Part shown: positions 1 to 6,821 of the stretch, piece by piece
Layout: each line of letters starts with the position of its first letter
Position numbering within the stretch: the first letter of the stretch is position 1
Assembly (NCBI GenBank): GCA_900552415.1
Contig: USAD01000093.1
Location: 1-9,227 of the forward strand
Direction: 5' to 3'
DNA length: 9,227 nt
Source of the DNA: an uncultured Parabacteroides sp.
Lineage (GTDB): Bacteria > Bacteroidota > Bacteroidia > Bacteroidales > Tannerellaceae
Position numbers and translations under genes: made by a program
Notes under the pieces: generated by a model
Told to the model about the DNA's origin: nothing
The model's database searches: none
The model's input: the letters and a program-made list of their open reading frames with translations, nothing else

Positions 1-35
1 CAACAGGTCGGGTTATACCCTCTTTCCGCCATAAT

Positions 36-884
36 ATGGTGGATTATTCTTTAATTTTGATCGGCGCTTTCCTTCAGGCGTTGAGTTATGTCGTTTTCCT
101 GGCTCCTTACAAGATCGTGCCGGGTGGCGTTTATGGTATATCGATCGTGCTCCATTATATTTCGAAAGGAGTTTTCTCCTTTTTCCCGGATGGTTTGCCG
201 ATGGGTGCTACGGCGCTTTGCTTCAATATTCCGTTGATGTTTTTGGCGATGCGTAAAATCGGATTGGCTTCCGGCCCAAAGACGGTTGTTACATTTCTCC
301 TGATCTCCTTCTTCACGGATCTTCTTTCTTATTTCATTACCGAGCCTTTGGTGGAGAACGATGCCTTTATCGCCGCTTTTTATGGTGGCGCGATTTTGGG
401 TATGGGCGTGACTTTTGTGTTTAAGGCGCAAAGTACGAGTGCCGGTACAGATGTTTTGGCCCGAGTGATCGCTAAAAACTCGAATGTTAAGGTCAGCAAT
501 ATGATTATTGTTCTCGACTCGGCTATTGTCCTATTGGGTTTGGTCGCGTTCCAGGATTGGGCGGTTCCTCTCTATTCTTGGTTCACTATTTTTGTCTACG
601 GTAAGATTGTGGAGATGTTCCAATCGGAGAATCCCAGTCGGGCGGTCTTTATTGTTTCCCAAAATACGGCTGCCTTAAAAGAGGTTATTGTCCATAAATT
701 GGGTATGCGCGGAACATTCATTCATGGCAAGGGCATGTATGAGGGGCATGAGACGGAGATTATCTTTACGATAGCCGAGCGGAAAGACTTGCCTAAATTG
801 AAGGATGAGATCCGTGAGATTGACCCACATGCGTTTGTATCCTCAATGCATGCGAGCAAGGATTCCCCGAGGCCAGGTATTTAA
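36..884 (+). CDS. YitT family (DUF2179) multipass membrane protein, possibly 5'-incomplete
   Basis: This is an integral inner-membrane protein of the YitT family; the molecular function of the family is not established. From the ATG at 36 it has 282 residues. Hydrophobic segments lie near residues 4-24, 58-72, 82-100, 110-129 and 155-172. The family-typical STSAGTDVLARVI stretch is at 133-145, like the GGSTGGTDIIA motif of relatives. A soluble DUF2179 domain follows at about 200-272 (SRAVFIVSQN to HAFVSSMHA). The frame is open upstream to the first base of the window, adding at least 11 codons without a stop (GRVIPSFRHN precedes the ATG). Relatives usually have a short cytoplasmic lead before the first helix, so the true start may lie outside the window. 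The last residues (SPRPGI) look like an unconserved tail. A 120-bp gap separates it from the next gene, so it need not share that transcript. Family assignment is firm; the start is uncertain. Confidence 0.88.
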   Translation: MVDYSLILIGAFLQALSYVVFLAPYKIVPGGVYGISIVLHYISKGVFSFFPDGLPMGATALCFNIPLMFLAMRKIGLASGPKTVVTFLLISFFTDLLSYFITEPLVENDAFIAAFYGGAILGMGVTFVFKAQSTSAGTDVLARVIAKNSNVKVSNMIIVLDSAIVLLGLVAFQDWAVPLYSWFTIFVYGKIVEMFQSENPSRAVFIVSQNTAALKEVIVHKLGMRGTFIHGKGMYEGHETEIIFTIAERKDLPKLKDEIREIDPHAFVSSMHASKDSPRPGI

Positions 885-943
885 GCCTGACAAACCGTGC
901 CAGATAGGGATCGATGGGCTTTGGGGTTTCGATTTTTATCAGA

Positions 944-977
944 TTCGCGTGGAAACAAAAGGTTTTTTGTAAATTTG
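944..977 (+). promoter_or_regulatory. Candidate Bacteroidota-type sigma-A promoter for the aminotransferase cluster
   Basis: A perfect TAnnTTTG -7 box (TAAATTTG, 970-977) lies 27 bp before the aminotransferase ATG. A near-match to the -33 TTTG element (TTCG, 944-947) sits 22 bp upstream of it. The expected start site would be around 983-986, giving a leader of about 20 nt. The -7 match is good; the -33 element has one mismatch and the spacer is at the long end, so this is only a candidate. The TTTG at 920-923 is too far away to be its partner. Confidence 0.42.
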
Positions 978-1004
978 CGGCTCGATCAGTAAAAAATATA
1001 AGAG

Positions 1005-2204
1005 ATGCCAAATATTTCGGAGCGAGGAGTCAATATGCCGGCTTCTCCAATTAGAAAACTTGTACCGTTGGCCAATAAGGCTAAACAAAGGGGAATCAAG
1101 GTTTATCATTTGAATATCGGACAGCCTGATCTGCCGACACCAGAGGTAGCCTTGGAGGCGATGCGTCATGTGGACCGGACCGTAATGGAGTATTCTCCCA
1201 GTGAGGGTATCCGCAGTTTCCGGGAGAAATTGGTGGGTTATTACGCCAAATTCAATATTCATGTGGACGTGGATGATATCATCATTACGACTGGTGGTTC
1301 GGAGGCGGTCTTCTTCTCCTTTATGGCTTGCCTCGATCCTGGTGATGAGATTATCGTTCCAGAAACGGCTTACGCGAACTATATGGCTTTCGCTATCTCG
1401 AGCGGTGCGGTTATCAAGACAATCCCTTCCACGATCGATGAGGGTTTTGCCTTGCCTTCCCTGGAGAAGTTCGAGGCATTGATCACGCCCCGGACCAAGG
1501 CGATCTTGATTTGCAATCCCAATAATCCGACCGGCTATCTTTATACCCAGAAGGAGATGGACCAGATTCGCGATATCGTCAAGAAGTACGATTTGTTCCT
1601 TTTCTCTGACGAGGTTTATCGTGAGTTCTGTTATACGGGTGCGCCTTATATTTCCGCGTTTCATTTGAAGGGGATCGAGAATAATGTCGTATTGGTCGAT
1701 TCGGTCTCGAAGCGTTACAGTGAGTGTGGTATCCGTATCGGTGCCTTGATTACGAAGAACAAGCAGGTACGTGAGAACGTGATGAAATGGTGCCAGGCTC
1801 GTCTGAGTCCTCCTTTGATCGGACAGATCATGGCGGAGGCCTCGTTGGATACGCCTGATGATTATATGCTGGAGGTTTATAATGAATATGTGGAACGACG
1901 CAAGTTCCTGATCGATGGCTTGAATCGAATTCCTGGCTGTTATTCGCCGATTCCGATGGGCGCGTTCTATACCGTGGCGAAACTTCCGGTCGACGATGCC
2001 GAAAAGTTCTGCGCTTGGTGCCTGGAGGAGTTCGAACATGAGGGACAGACTGTTATGATGGCGCCCGCATCCGGTTTCTACACTACACCAGGATTGGGAA
2101 AGAACGAGGTACGTATGGCTTATGTCCTGAAAAAAGAGGATTTGGCGAAAGCGTTGCTCGTATTAAGCAAGGCGTTGGAGGCCTATCCCGGCCGGGTAAT
2201 TTAA
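1005..2204 (+). CDS. Pyridoxal-phosphate class I/II (fold type I) aminotransferase
   Basis: A cytoplasmic PLP-dependent aminotransferase of the aspartate-aminotransferase superfamily, 399 residues, the normal full length. Visible landmarks are the GQPDLPTP substrate-loop region (39-46), TGGSEA phosphate-contact region (96-101), NPNNPTG (171-177), SDEVY with D202 and Y205 contacting the cofactor ring (201-205), SVSKRYSECGIRIG with the Schiff-base lysine K236 (233-246), and R370 in NEVRMAYVL, the expected carboxylate-binding arginine. It has no membrane segment. The substrate cannot be read from sequence; annotated relatives are usually called aspartate aminotransferase or generic class I/II enzymes. 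The ATG at 1005 is preferred because the MPNISERG lead is, as I recall, conserved in Bacteroidales relatives; an ATG at 1035 is the alternative. Its stop is 15 bp before the next gene, so it probably heads a three-gene transcript. Confidence 0.93.
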   Translation: MPNISERGVNMPASPIRKLVPLANKAKQRGIKVYHLNIGQPDLPTPEVALEAMRHVDRTVMEYSPSEGIRSFREKLVGYYAKFNIHVDVDDIIITTGGSEAVFFSFMACLDPGDEIIVPETAYANYMAFAISSGAVIKTIPSTIDEGFALPSLEKFEALITPRTKAILICNPNNPTGYLYTQKEMDQIRDIVKKYDLFLFSDEVYREFCYTGAPYISAFHLKGIENNVVLVDSVSKRYSECGIRIGALITKNKQVRENVMKWCQARLSPPLIGQIMAEASLDTPDDYMLEVYNEYVERRKFLIDGLNRIPGCYSPIPMGAFYTVAKLPVDDAEKFCAWCLEEFEHEGQTVMMAPASGFYTTPGLGKNEVRMAYVLKKEDLAKALLVLSKALEAYPGRVI

Positions 2205-2219
2205 GAAAGGGAAAGCGCC

Positions 2220-3464
2220 TTGAACTTGGAGTTATTTATAGCGCGGCGGATTCATTTTAAGACGGTTGGAGGCAGGCGTTCGATGCCTCCGGCGGTCCGT
2301 GTTGCCGTGGTGGGTATTGCCCTCGGATTGGCGGTTATGATCCTGTCGGTCGCTATCGTGATCGGTTTCAAGAAAGAGGTACGTAATAAGGTGATTGGCT
2401 TTGGCTCACATATCCAAATCACCAATTTTGAGAGTAATTCATCGTATGAGCTTCAGCCCTTGGCGGTCAGCGATTCCTTGATCGCTCATCTATCCTCAAT
2501 GGAGGGTATCCGGCATGTGGAGCGGTTCGCCACTAAGCCTGGTATGCTGAAGACCGACCAGGATTTTCAGGGGATCGTATTGAAAGGAGTCGATACCGAT
2601 TTTGATTGGACCTTCTTCAAGTCGAATCTGCTCGAGGGCGATACGCTCACGATAGATCCGGATAAGCGTACGACGGATGTCGTGATCTCCAGTTATCTGG
2701 CGAATCTGTTGGGACTGAAGCTGGATGATTCTTTCCTGACCTATTTTGTACAGGAGGAGGTACGTGCCCGTAAGTTCCATATTGTAGGCATCTATGAGAC
2801 CGGCTTCGTGGATTACGATAAGCTTTTTATCTTGGCCGATATCAAGCAGATCCGTCGCCTGAACGATTGGGAGGCGGATGAGGTGAGCGGCCTGGAGTTG
2901 TTGGTCGACGATTATGATCGGCTCGATCCGATCGCCGAGGAGGTCTATTTTGATATGGCGGAGCGTCAGGACCGTTTGGGTAATACCTTTTATACCCGTT
3001 CGATCAAGGAATTAAACCCGATGATCTTCAGTTGGCTCGACGTGCTTGATATCAATGTGGTGGTTATTCTGGTCCTGATGTTGGCGGTGGCAGGTTTCAC
3101 GATGATCTCCGGCCTGTTGATCATTATTTTGGAGCGAGCCAATATGATCGGTATTCTGAAAGCGTTGGGTGAGAATAACGACAGCATCCGTAAGATATTC
3201 CTTTATGTCTCCTTTTTCCTGATCGGAAAGGGGCTTTTGTGGGGAAATGTTATTGGTGTTTCCCTTTGCTTGATCCAATCCTTCTTTCATGTGGTCAAGC
3301 TGGATCCTACGGTCTATTATCTTGATGCCGTGCCTATCGACTTAAGTGTGGGTTCGTTGCTTTTGTTGAACATAGGTTCTTTGGCCGCCTCATTGCTGAT
3401 GATGTTGGGGCCGACCTACCTGATCACAAAGATTGATCCCGTGAAAAGTATCCGTTTTGAGTAA
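2220..3464 (+). CDS. FtsX/LolC-LolE-like ABC transporter permease (probable lipoprotein-export permease)
   Basis: A 414-residue inner-membrane permease with the MacB/FtsX/LolCE layout. A short cytoplasmic N-terminus (FIARRIHF) leads to transmembrane helix 1 at about 26-50, a large periplasmic domain at about 51-272, then three helices near 278-304, 325-355 and 374-400. The cytoplasmic segment after helix 2 (LERANMIGILKALGENN, 304-320) is the usual coupling helix that docks on the ATPase, and the C-terminus (ITKIDPVKSIRFE) is typical. In the LolCDE pathway such permeases extract lipoproteins from the inner membrane for transfer to LolA. The start is TTG: in-frame TAA at 2202-2204 bounds the frame upstream, the only initiation-type codon before the conserved N-terminus is TTG at 2220, and the first ATG (2283) would remove the family-conserved FIARRIHF segment. 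No LolD-type ATPase is adjacent. The ftsE-like gene far downstream belongs to another family. Whether it pairs as LolC, LolE or a homodimer cannot be told. Confidence 0.87.
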   Translation: MNLELFIARRIHFKTVGGRRSMPPAVRVAVVGIALGLAVMILSVAIVIGFKKEVRNKVIGFGSHIQITNFESNSSYELQPLAVSDSLIAHLSSMEGIRHVERFATKPGMLKTDQDFQGIVLKGVDTDFDWTFFKSNLLEGDTLTIDPDKRTTDVVISSYLANLLGLKLDDSFLTYFVQEEVRARKFHIVGIYETGFVDYDKLFILADIKQIRRLNDWEADEVSGLELLVDDYDRLDPIAEEVYFDMAERQDRLGNTFYTRSIKELNPMIFSWLDVLDINVVVILVLMLAVAGFTMISGLLIIILERANMIGILKALGENNDSIRKIFLYVSFFLIGKGLLWGNVIGVSLCLIQSFFHVVKLDPTVYYLDAVPIDLSVGSLLLLNIGSLAASLLMMLGPTYLITKIDPVKSIRFE

Positions 3465-3472
3465 AAGTTGCC

Positions 3473-4000
3473 ATGACCGATCGCCTGTCTCCCGAGAAAC
3501 GTAGTCACATCATGTCGATGATCCGAAGCAAGGACACGAAGCCGGAGATATTGGTGCGTCGATACCTTTTCCATGCCGGTTTTCGTTTTCGGGTTAATGT
3601 CCGGAAACTGCCAGGTACGCCGGATATCGTCTTACGCAAGTACAAGACCGCAATTTTCATCAATGGTTGTTTTTGGCATGGCCATGAGGGTTGCCCTGAA
3701 TTCCGTCCGCCTCGTACCCGTACAGAATGGTGGGAACAGAAGTTGCGACGCAATAAGGAGCGGGATGAGCGAGTGCGTGCGCAACTGACGGAAATGGGTT
3801 GGCACACGATGGTCGTGTGGGAATGCCAGCTCAAGCCCGACCGTCGGCAAGCGACGCTCGAGGAGATTGTCCGCCTTTTGGAGAAGAGTTATGTGGAGTC
3901 GGCCTATCATGTTGTTTTCCAATCGGAACCAAAAGCCTATTCGCATGATCCGGAACCTGCCTCTTTTGCGGCAGAGGATGGAAATTTACCCCAAGAATAA
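3473..4000 (+). CDS. vsr: Very short patch repair (Vsr) mismatch endonuclease
   Basis: Vsr nicks 5' of the T in T:G mismatches left by deamination of 5-methylcytosine and so starts short-patch repair. The protein has 175 residues; the E. coli enzyme has about 156, and the excess is a low-conservation tail from about residue 135. Catalytic-type residues align with E. coli Vsr: D51 in LPGTPDIVL, H69 in INGCFWHGH and D98 in NKERDER. The structural zinc ligands also appear to be kept (C66, H71, C74, C118 in VVWECQL). The N-terminal RSHIMSMIRSKDTKPE segment matches the family's DNA-wedging helix region. The ATG lies 8 bp after the permease stop, so translation is probably coupled. No DNA (cytosine-5) methyltransferase, the usual neighbour, is present in the window. 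The frame is intact and all key residues are present, so it looks functional. Confidence 0.92.
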   Translation: MTDRLSPEKRSHIMSMIRSKDTKPEILVRRYLFHAGFRFRVNVRKLPGTPDIVLRKYKTAIFINGCFWHGHEGCPEFRPPRTRTEWWEQKLRRNKERDERVRAQLTEMGWHTMVVWECQLKPDRRQATLEEIVRLLEKSYVESAYHVVFQSEPKAYSHDPEPASFAAEDGNLPQE

Positions 4001-4039
4001 CACGTACATATGTGCCGATTGCCTGTTTATCCTTTATTT

Positions 4040-4062
4040 TCCTGATCGTACCAGAATCGGGA
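4040..4062 (+). terminator. Candidate intrinsic terminator after vsr
   Basis: On the plus strand TCCTGAT (4040-4046) pairs with ATCGGGA (4056-4062) around a 9-nt loop, with one U-G wobble, giving a 7-bp stem. It is followed by TTGTTTATT. It lies 40 bp after the vsr stop, between convergent gene groups, where a terminator is expected. The stem is modest and the U tract interrupted, so confidence is moderate. Confidence 0.42.
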
Positions 4063-4158
4063 TTGTTTATTGCCATCAATAGGCATTATTAGGACTATAT
4101 AATGGGCAGGATAAAGATCCCATGATCCCAATGATTTCAGGGTTTATTTGGTGCTTGT

Positions 4159-5325
4159 TTAATCCGGTACGTAATAGGTATAATCCTTTTTCTTGTTGAA
4201 CAACCGGAAAAGGCGGACAAAGGCTTGGATAATAGGCAAGGATGGTTCCAGCAATATCAACCAGCCGGGAGAGAAGGTTTGGCCTAACAGGCGAGCGCCC
4301 TGGAAGAGTACTGTCGATCGGATCGCGTATCGGGCAAGGAGTTGCAGGGCGCCAGCCGCGATCAACAGGGGCTGATGGTTCAGGATCCCGACAATGACCG
4401 TCAGGATGGCGGCTATATTAAACAGGTAATAGAAGGCAGTATCGAACCGGTAAGTGCCGACTTGATATCCCTTGTAGTATTGTTGCGTGGCGATCAGTGA
4501 GGCTTTCCGCTCGAACCAGAGTTTGAGGGAGTCGTAACGGGCCATAGTCGTGTGACTTTCCGGATTGAGTGATGCTTGAGTGTTTTTGGAATTGGCGATC
4601 TCGTTGATGAAGAGGTCGTCGTCGCCCCGGTTGAGATAAAGACTGCTTGAGAAACCCTTATGTTGGAAGAAGAGTTTCCTGGGGTAGGAGAGGTTACGTC
4701 CGTCGCCGGCATAAGGATGATGAGCCAGCGTGGCGGACAGATAACGTAGTCCTCGAAGCAGGTTGTCGTAAGCGATAAGCCGGTCCGCCAAACCCTGTTT
4801 ATGATTGTAACGACAATAGCCGATAACCACCTCTTGTCCGGCGCTAATCATGCTTTTGATCCAATGCGGGCTAACCGGCTCGCAAAAGGCTTCAGTGAAG
4901 AGCAAACGTTCATTCTTGGCCGCCTTGATACCAATTGTCAGGGCCAATTTCCTTTGGCTGAGATATCGGGTGTCTTGTGGCGTGTAAGAATAATAAAGGT
5001 GCTCGTATCGTGCCTTGAATTGGCTGAGAAGTTCGTCCGTATCGTCCGTCGAGCCGACGTTGACAACGATGACCTCGAAGTTGGGATAATCTTGTTCCAG
5101 GATCAGGGGCAGGGTCTGTCTGAGATGCTCAGCCTCGTTGCTGGCGCAGATGATAACCGAGACGGATGGCCATGTGACTTCTGTTTCCGGTTCCGGTTCT
5201 GCCGATAATTGCCGTGCGGCTCTAACGGGTCGGCCGTAGAACGAGAGGTCGCGTAGGCACAAATAGATGAAAAAGAGGGTGGATACAACTAAAAGCCCAA
5301 GTTCGATATTGGAGATACTCAACAT
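4159..5325 (-). CDS. Membrane-anchored family 2 (GT-A fold) glycosyltransferase with degenerate donor motifs
   Basis: 388 residues. An N-terminal signal-anchor helix (about 7-24) is followed by a GT2 catalytic domain starting at SVSVIICASNEA (54-65), and two or three C-terminal hydrophobic segments (about 297-340 and 355-372), so it is an inner-membrane enzyme with a cytoplasmic active site. Further family landmarks are RYLSQRKLALTIGIKAAK (120-137), GDGRNLSY (207-214), GDDDLF (234-239, the acceptor-side acidic motif) and an aromatic/basic WFERK segment (270-274). Unusually, the first nucleotide-sugar motif reads VNVGSTDDT (88-96), where relatives usually have VxDxSTDDT. The DxD-like motif reads TEAFCEP (144-150), where relatives usually have TDADCxP. 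The frame is otherwise intact. Donor and acceptor are unknown; a role in envelope polysaccharide or glycolipid synthesis is inferred from topology. It follows lysA on the same strand, but a strong terminator lies between them, so it probably has its own promoter, which I could not locate. Confidence 0.83.
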   Translation of the reverse strand: MLSISNIELGLLVVSTLFFIYLCLRDLSFYGRPVRAARQLSAEPEPETEVTWPSVSVIICASNEAEHLRQTLPLILEQDYPNFEVIVVNVGSTDDTDELLSQFKARYEHLYYSYTPQDTRYLSQRKLALTIGIKAAKNERLLFTEAFCEPVSPHWIKSMISAGQEVVIGYCRYNHKQGLADRLIAYDNLLRGLRYLSATLAHHPYAGDGRNLSYPRKLFFQHKGFSSSLYLNRGDDDLFINEIANSKNTQASLNPESHTTMARYDSLKLWFERKASLIATQQYYKGYQVGTYRFDTAFYYLFNIAAILTVIVGILNHQPLLIAAGALQLLARYAIRSTVLFQGARLLGQTFSPGWLILLEPSLPIIQAFVRLFRLFNKKKDYTYYVPD

Positions 5326-5354
5326 ATTGTTTAGCGCAAACCTTTTAAAAGATT

Positions 5355-5399
5355 GAAGTTGGCGATTGGGAGACCGTCCGGGTCCCAGTCACCAACTTC
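5355..5399 (-). terminator. Strong intrinsic terminator downstream of lysA
   Basis: On the minus strand GAAGTTGG (5399-5392) pairs perfectly with CCAACTTC (5362-5355). The stem continues with a U-G wobble, a GA/TC pair, one C-A mismatch and TGGGA/TCCCA, closing on a short GC-rich loop. The tail is AATCTTTT. It begins 22 nt after the lysA stop codon. Read on the plus strand the tail is much poorer in T, so it is oriented for the lysA transcript and would separate lysA from the glycosyltransferase. Confidence 0.7.
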
Positions 5400-5421
5400 C
5401 TTATTGATTGTTTGATGAAAA

Positions 5422-6579
5422 TTAAAGCTCGTCGGAATAATAGGCGCGAGGAAGCGCACGGCAATTGTAGCGTGACGCCATGATCTCGCCGTAAGCGCCA
5501 GCCGAACGCAAGGCGAGAAGATCGCCCCGATGAGCCTTGTTCAACTCATAATCTTTGGCAAATACGTCCGACGATTCACAAATTGGTCCAACAATGTCGT
5601 AGATCTCCGTTGGCTCGTCGCTGGAGATATTCTCGATGCGATGGTAGGCATCGTACATGGCCGGACGGATCAGGTCTGTGAAACCGGCGTCGAGGATGGC
5701 GAATTTCTTTGTCTCGCCCTCTTTCACGTATAATACTCTTGAGATCAACGAACCGCATTGTGCCACAATCGAGCGGCCCGGCTCAAAATGGATTTGTTGC
5801 CCCGGCCGTTTCTCCAGCAGCTTGTTGAACACGGCGAAATAATTATCGAATGCCGGAATAGGCAGGTGGTTCGGGTGGTAATAGTCGATGCCCAGGCCGC
5901 CGCCAAAGTTCAAGTTTACGACGCTCGTGCCTGATTTCTCCAGTTCCTCCTGGATCTCGTTCATGCGAATAACGAGGTTGCGGAAAGCGGACATGTCGGT
6001 AATCTGTGAGCCGATGTGGCAATGGATACCGATCAGTTTGGCATGTCGCATGCCTTTCATCCGTTCGAGGGTAGTGGGCAATTGGCTCAGGTTGATACCG
6101 AACTTGTTCTCCTTCATCCCTGTCGTGATCTTGGCGTGCGTATGCGCGTCGACTTCCGGATTGATACGGAGGGCGACAGGTGCGGTTTTGTTCTTACGTG
6201 CGGCCAGCTCCTCGATCACTTCCAATTCGGCGATCGACTCGACGTTAAAGCAGAAAATGTCGTTATCCAATCCCAGGTTGATTTCCCAGTCCGCCTTACC
6301 GACGCCGGCGAAGACGATCTTGTCATTCGGGAATCCCGCTTCCAGTGCCGCCTTGACCTCTCCACCGCTTACGCAATCTGCTCCAAAACCGTTTTGGGCG
6401 ATTAATGCGAGTAGCCGTGGGTTGGCGTTCGCCTTAATGGCATAATGGACATGATAACCATATTTGCCCGATTCCGCCTTAACGACGTTCAAGGTCTCTT
6501 GCAACAACTTGATGTCGTAATAGTAGAACGGGGTCTCTAATTTCTTGAATTTCTCTATGGGAAAAGTTCCTTTCAGCAT
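5422..6579 (-). CDS. lysA: Diaminopimelate decarboxylase
   Basis: LysA decarboxylates meso-diaminopimelate to L-lysine, the last step of bacterial lysine synthesis, using PLP in the cytoplasm. It is an alanine-racemase-type (fold III) enzyme with a dimer-shared active site. With the start used here it has 385 residues. Landmarks are the PLP lysine K49 in HYAIKANANP, the GADCVSGGE segment (67-74), HCHIGSQ (186-192), NFGGGLGID (224-232, phosphate-binding glycines), EPGRS (266-270), CESSD (334-338, with C334 expected from the partner subunit) and GAYG (361-364). The frame is open upstream to a TTG at 6684, but ATG 6579 is chosen because MLKGTFPIEKFKKLETPFYYYD matches the N-terminus of Bacteroidales relatives, and the upstream 35 codons run into the inverted-repeat arm and look non-coding. 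It lies downstream of lysC on the same strand, 318 bp away across the repeat-bearing gap. Confidence 0.95.
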   Translation of the reverse strand: MLKGTFPIEKFKKLETPFYYYDIKLLQETLNVVKAESGKYGYHVHYAIKANANPRLLALIAQNGFGADCVSGGEVKAALEAGFPNDKIVFAGVGKADWEINLGLDNDIFCFNVESIAELEVIEELAARKNKTAPVALRINPEVDAHTHAKITTGMKENKFGINLSQLPTTLERMKGMRHAKLIGIHCHIGSQITDMSAFRNLVIRMNEIQEELEKSGTSVVNLNFGGGLGIDYYHPNHLPIPAFDNYFAVFNKLLEKRPGQQIHFEPGRSIVAQCGSLISRVLYVKEGETKKFAILDAGFTDLIRPAMYDAYHRIENISSDEPTEIYDIVGPICESSDVFAKDYELNKAHRGDLLALRSAGAYGEIMASRYNCRALPRAYYSDEL

Positions 6580-6624
6580 AGCGTTTGGAATACAGATATA
6601 TGAGTTTGAAAAATAAAGCATTGA

Positions 6625-6821
6625 GTCAAAAAAGGCGGTAAAGGATGACACGGATGGACGCGAATAGGCTTTCCTTTGTGGCAACCTTCACGCGGGCCTG
6701 CTTGGGACTTGCCCCGGCTGTGGCAACCTTCACGCGGGCCTGCTTGGGACTTGCCCCGGTTGTGGCAACCTTCACGCGGATGGGGTTGGTCGCTGTTTTT
6801 ACGCCTTTACCGCTTTTTGAC
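6625..6821. repeat. 18-bp inverted repeat enclosing the 42-bp tandem repeat
   Basis: The left arm is 6625-6644 (GTCAAAAAAGGCGGTAAAGG). The right arm is 6804-6821 (CCTTTACCGCTTTTTGAC). The reverse complement of the right arm equals the left arm except for two extra bases (AG) in the left arm, so all 18 bases of the right arm can pair. The arms are 159 bp apart and enclose the whole tandem repeat. In RNA from the minus strand this would be an 18-bp stem with a 2-nt bulge, ending about 45 nt before the lysA start codon. No target-site duplication is evident immediately outside the arms. Confidence 0.72.
6678..6779. repeat. 42-bp tandem repeat, 2.4 copies
   Basis: Copy 1 is 6678-6719, copy 2 is 6720-6761, and the first 18 bases of a third copy are at 6762-6779. 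Each begins GTGGCAACCTTCACGCGG. Copies 1 and 2 differ at one base only (C6718 versus T6760). The unit is GC-rich compared with the AT-rich flanks and contains a 5-bp inverted pair (GGCAA 6680-6684 with TTGCC 6709-6713). Forty-two is a multiple of three, so plus-strand frames stay open and translate as a 14-residue repeat. I consider that incidental, because there is no plausible gene around it. Confidence 0.9.

Noticed and set aside
939..2039. Long antisense ORF (366 codons) opposite the aminotransferase
   Set aside because: It is a shadow of the strong plus-strand gene, which has all catalytic motifs; the antisense translation has no recognisable domain.
4071..4158. GATC-rich inverted segment near 4120-4135 as a terminator for the glycosyltransferase
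   Set aside because: Only a 4-bp stem can be drawn and the T tract after it is short and interrupted; not separable from chance.
6580..6684. 35-codon N-terminal extension of lysA starting at TTG 6684
   Set aside because: The known LysA N-terminus begins at the ATG at 6579. The extension is unrelated to the family and overlaps an inverted-repeat arm and part of the tandem repeat.
6678..6779. Possible CRISPR array
   Set aside because: The repeats are directly abutting, with no unique spacers, only 2.4 copies, and no cas genes nearby.
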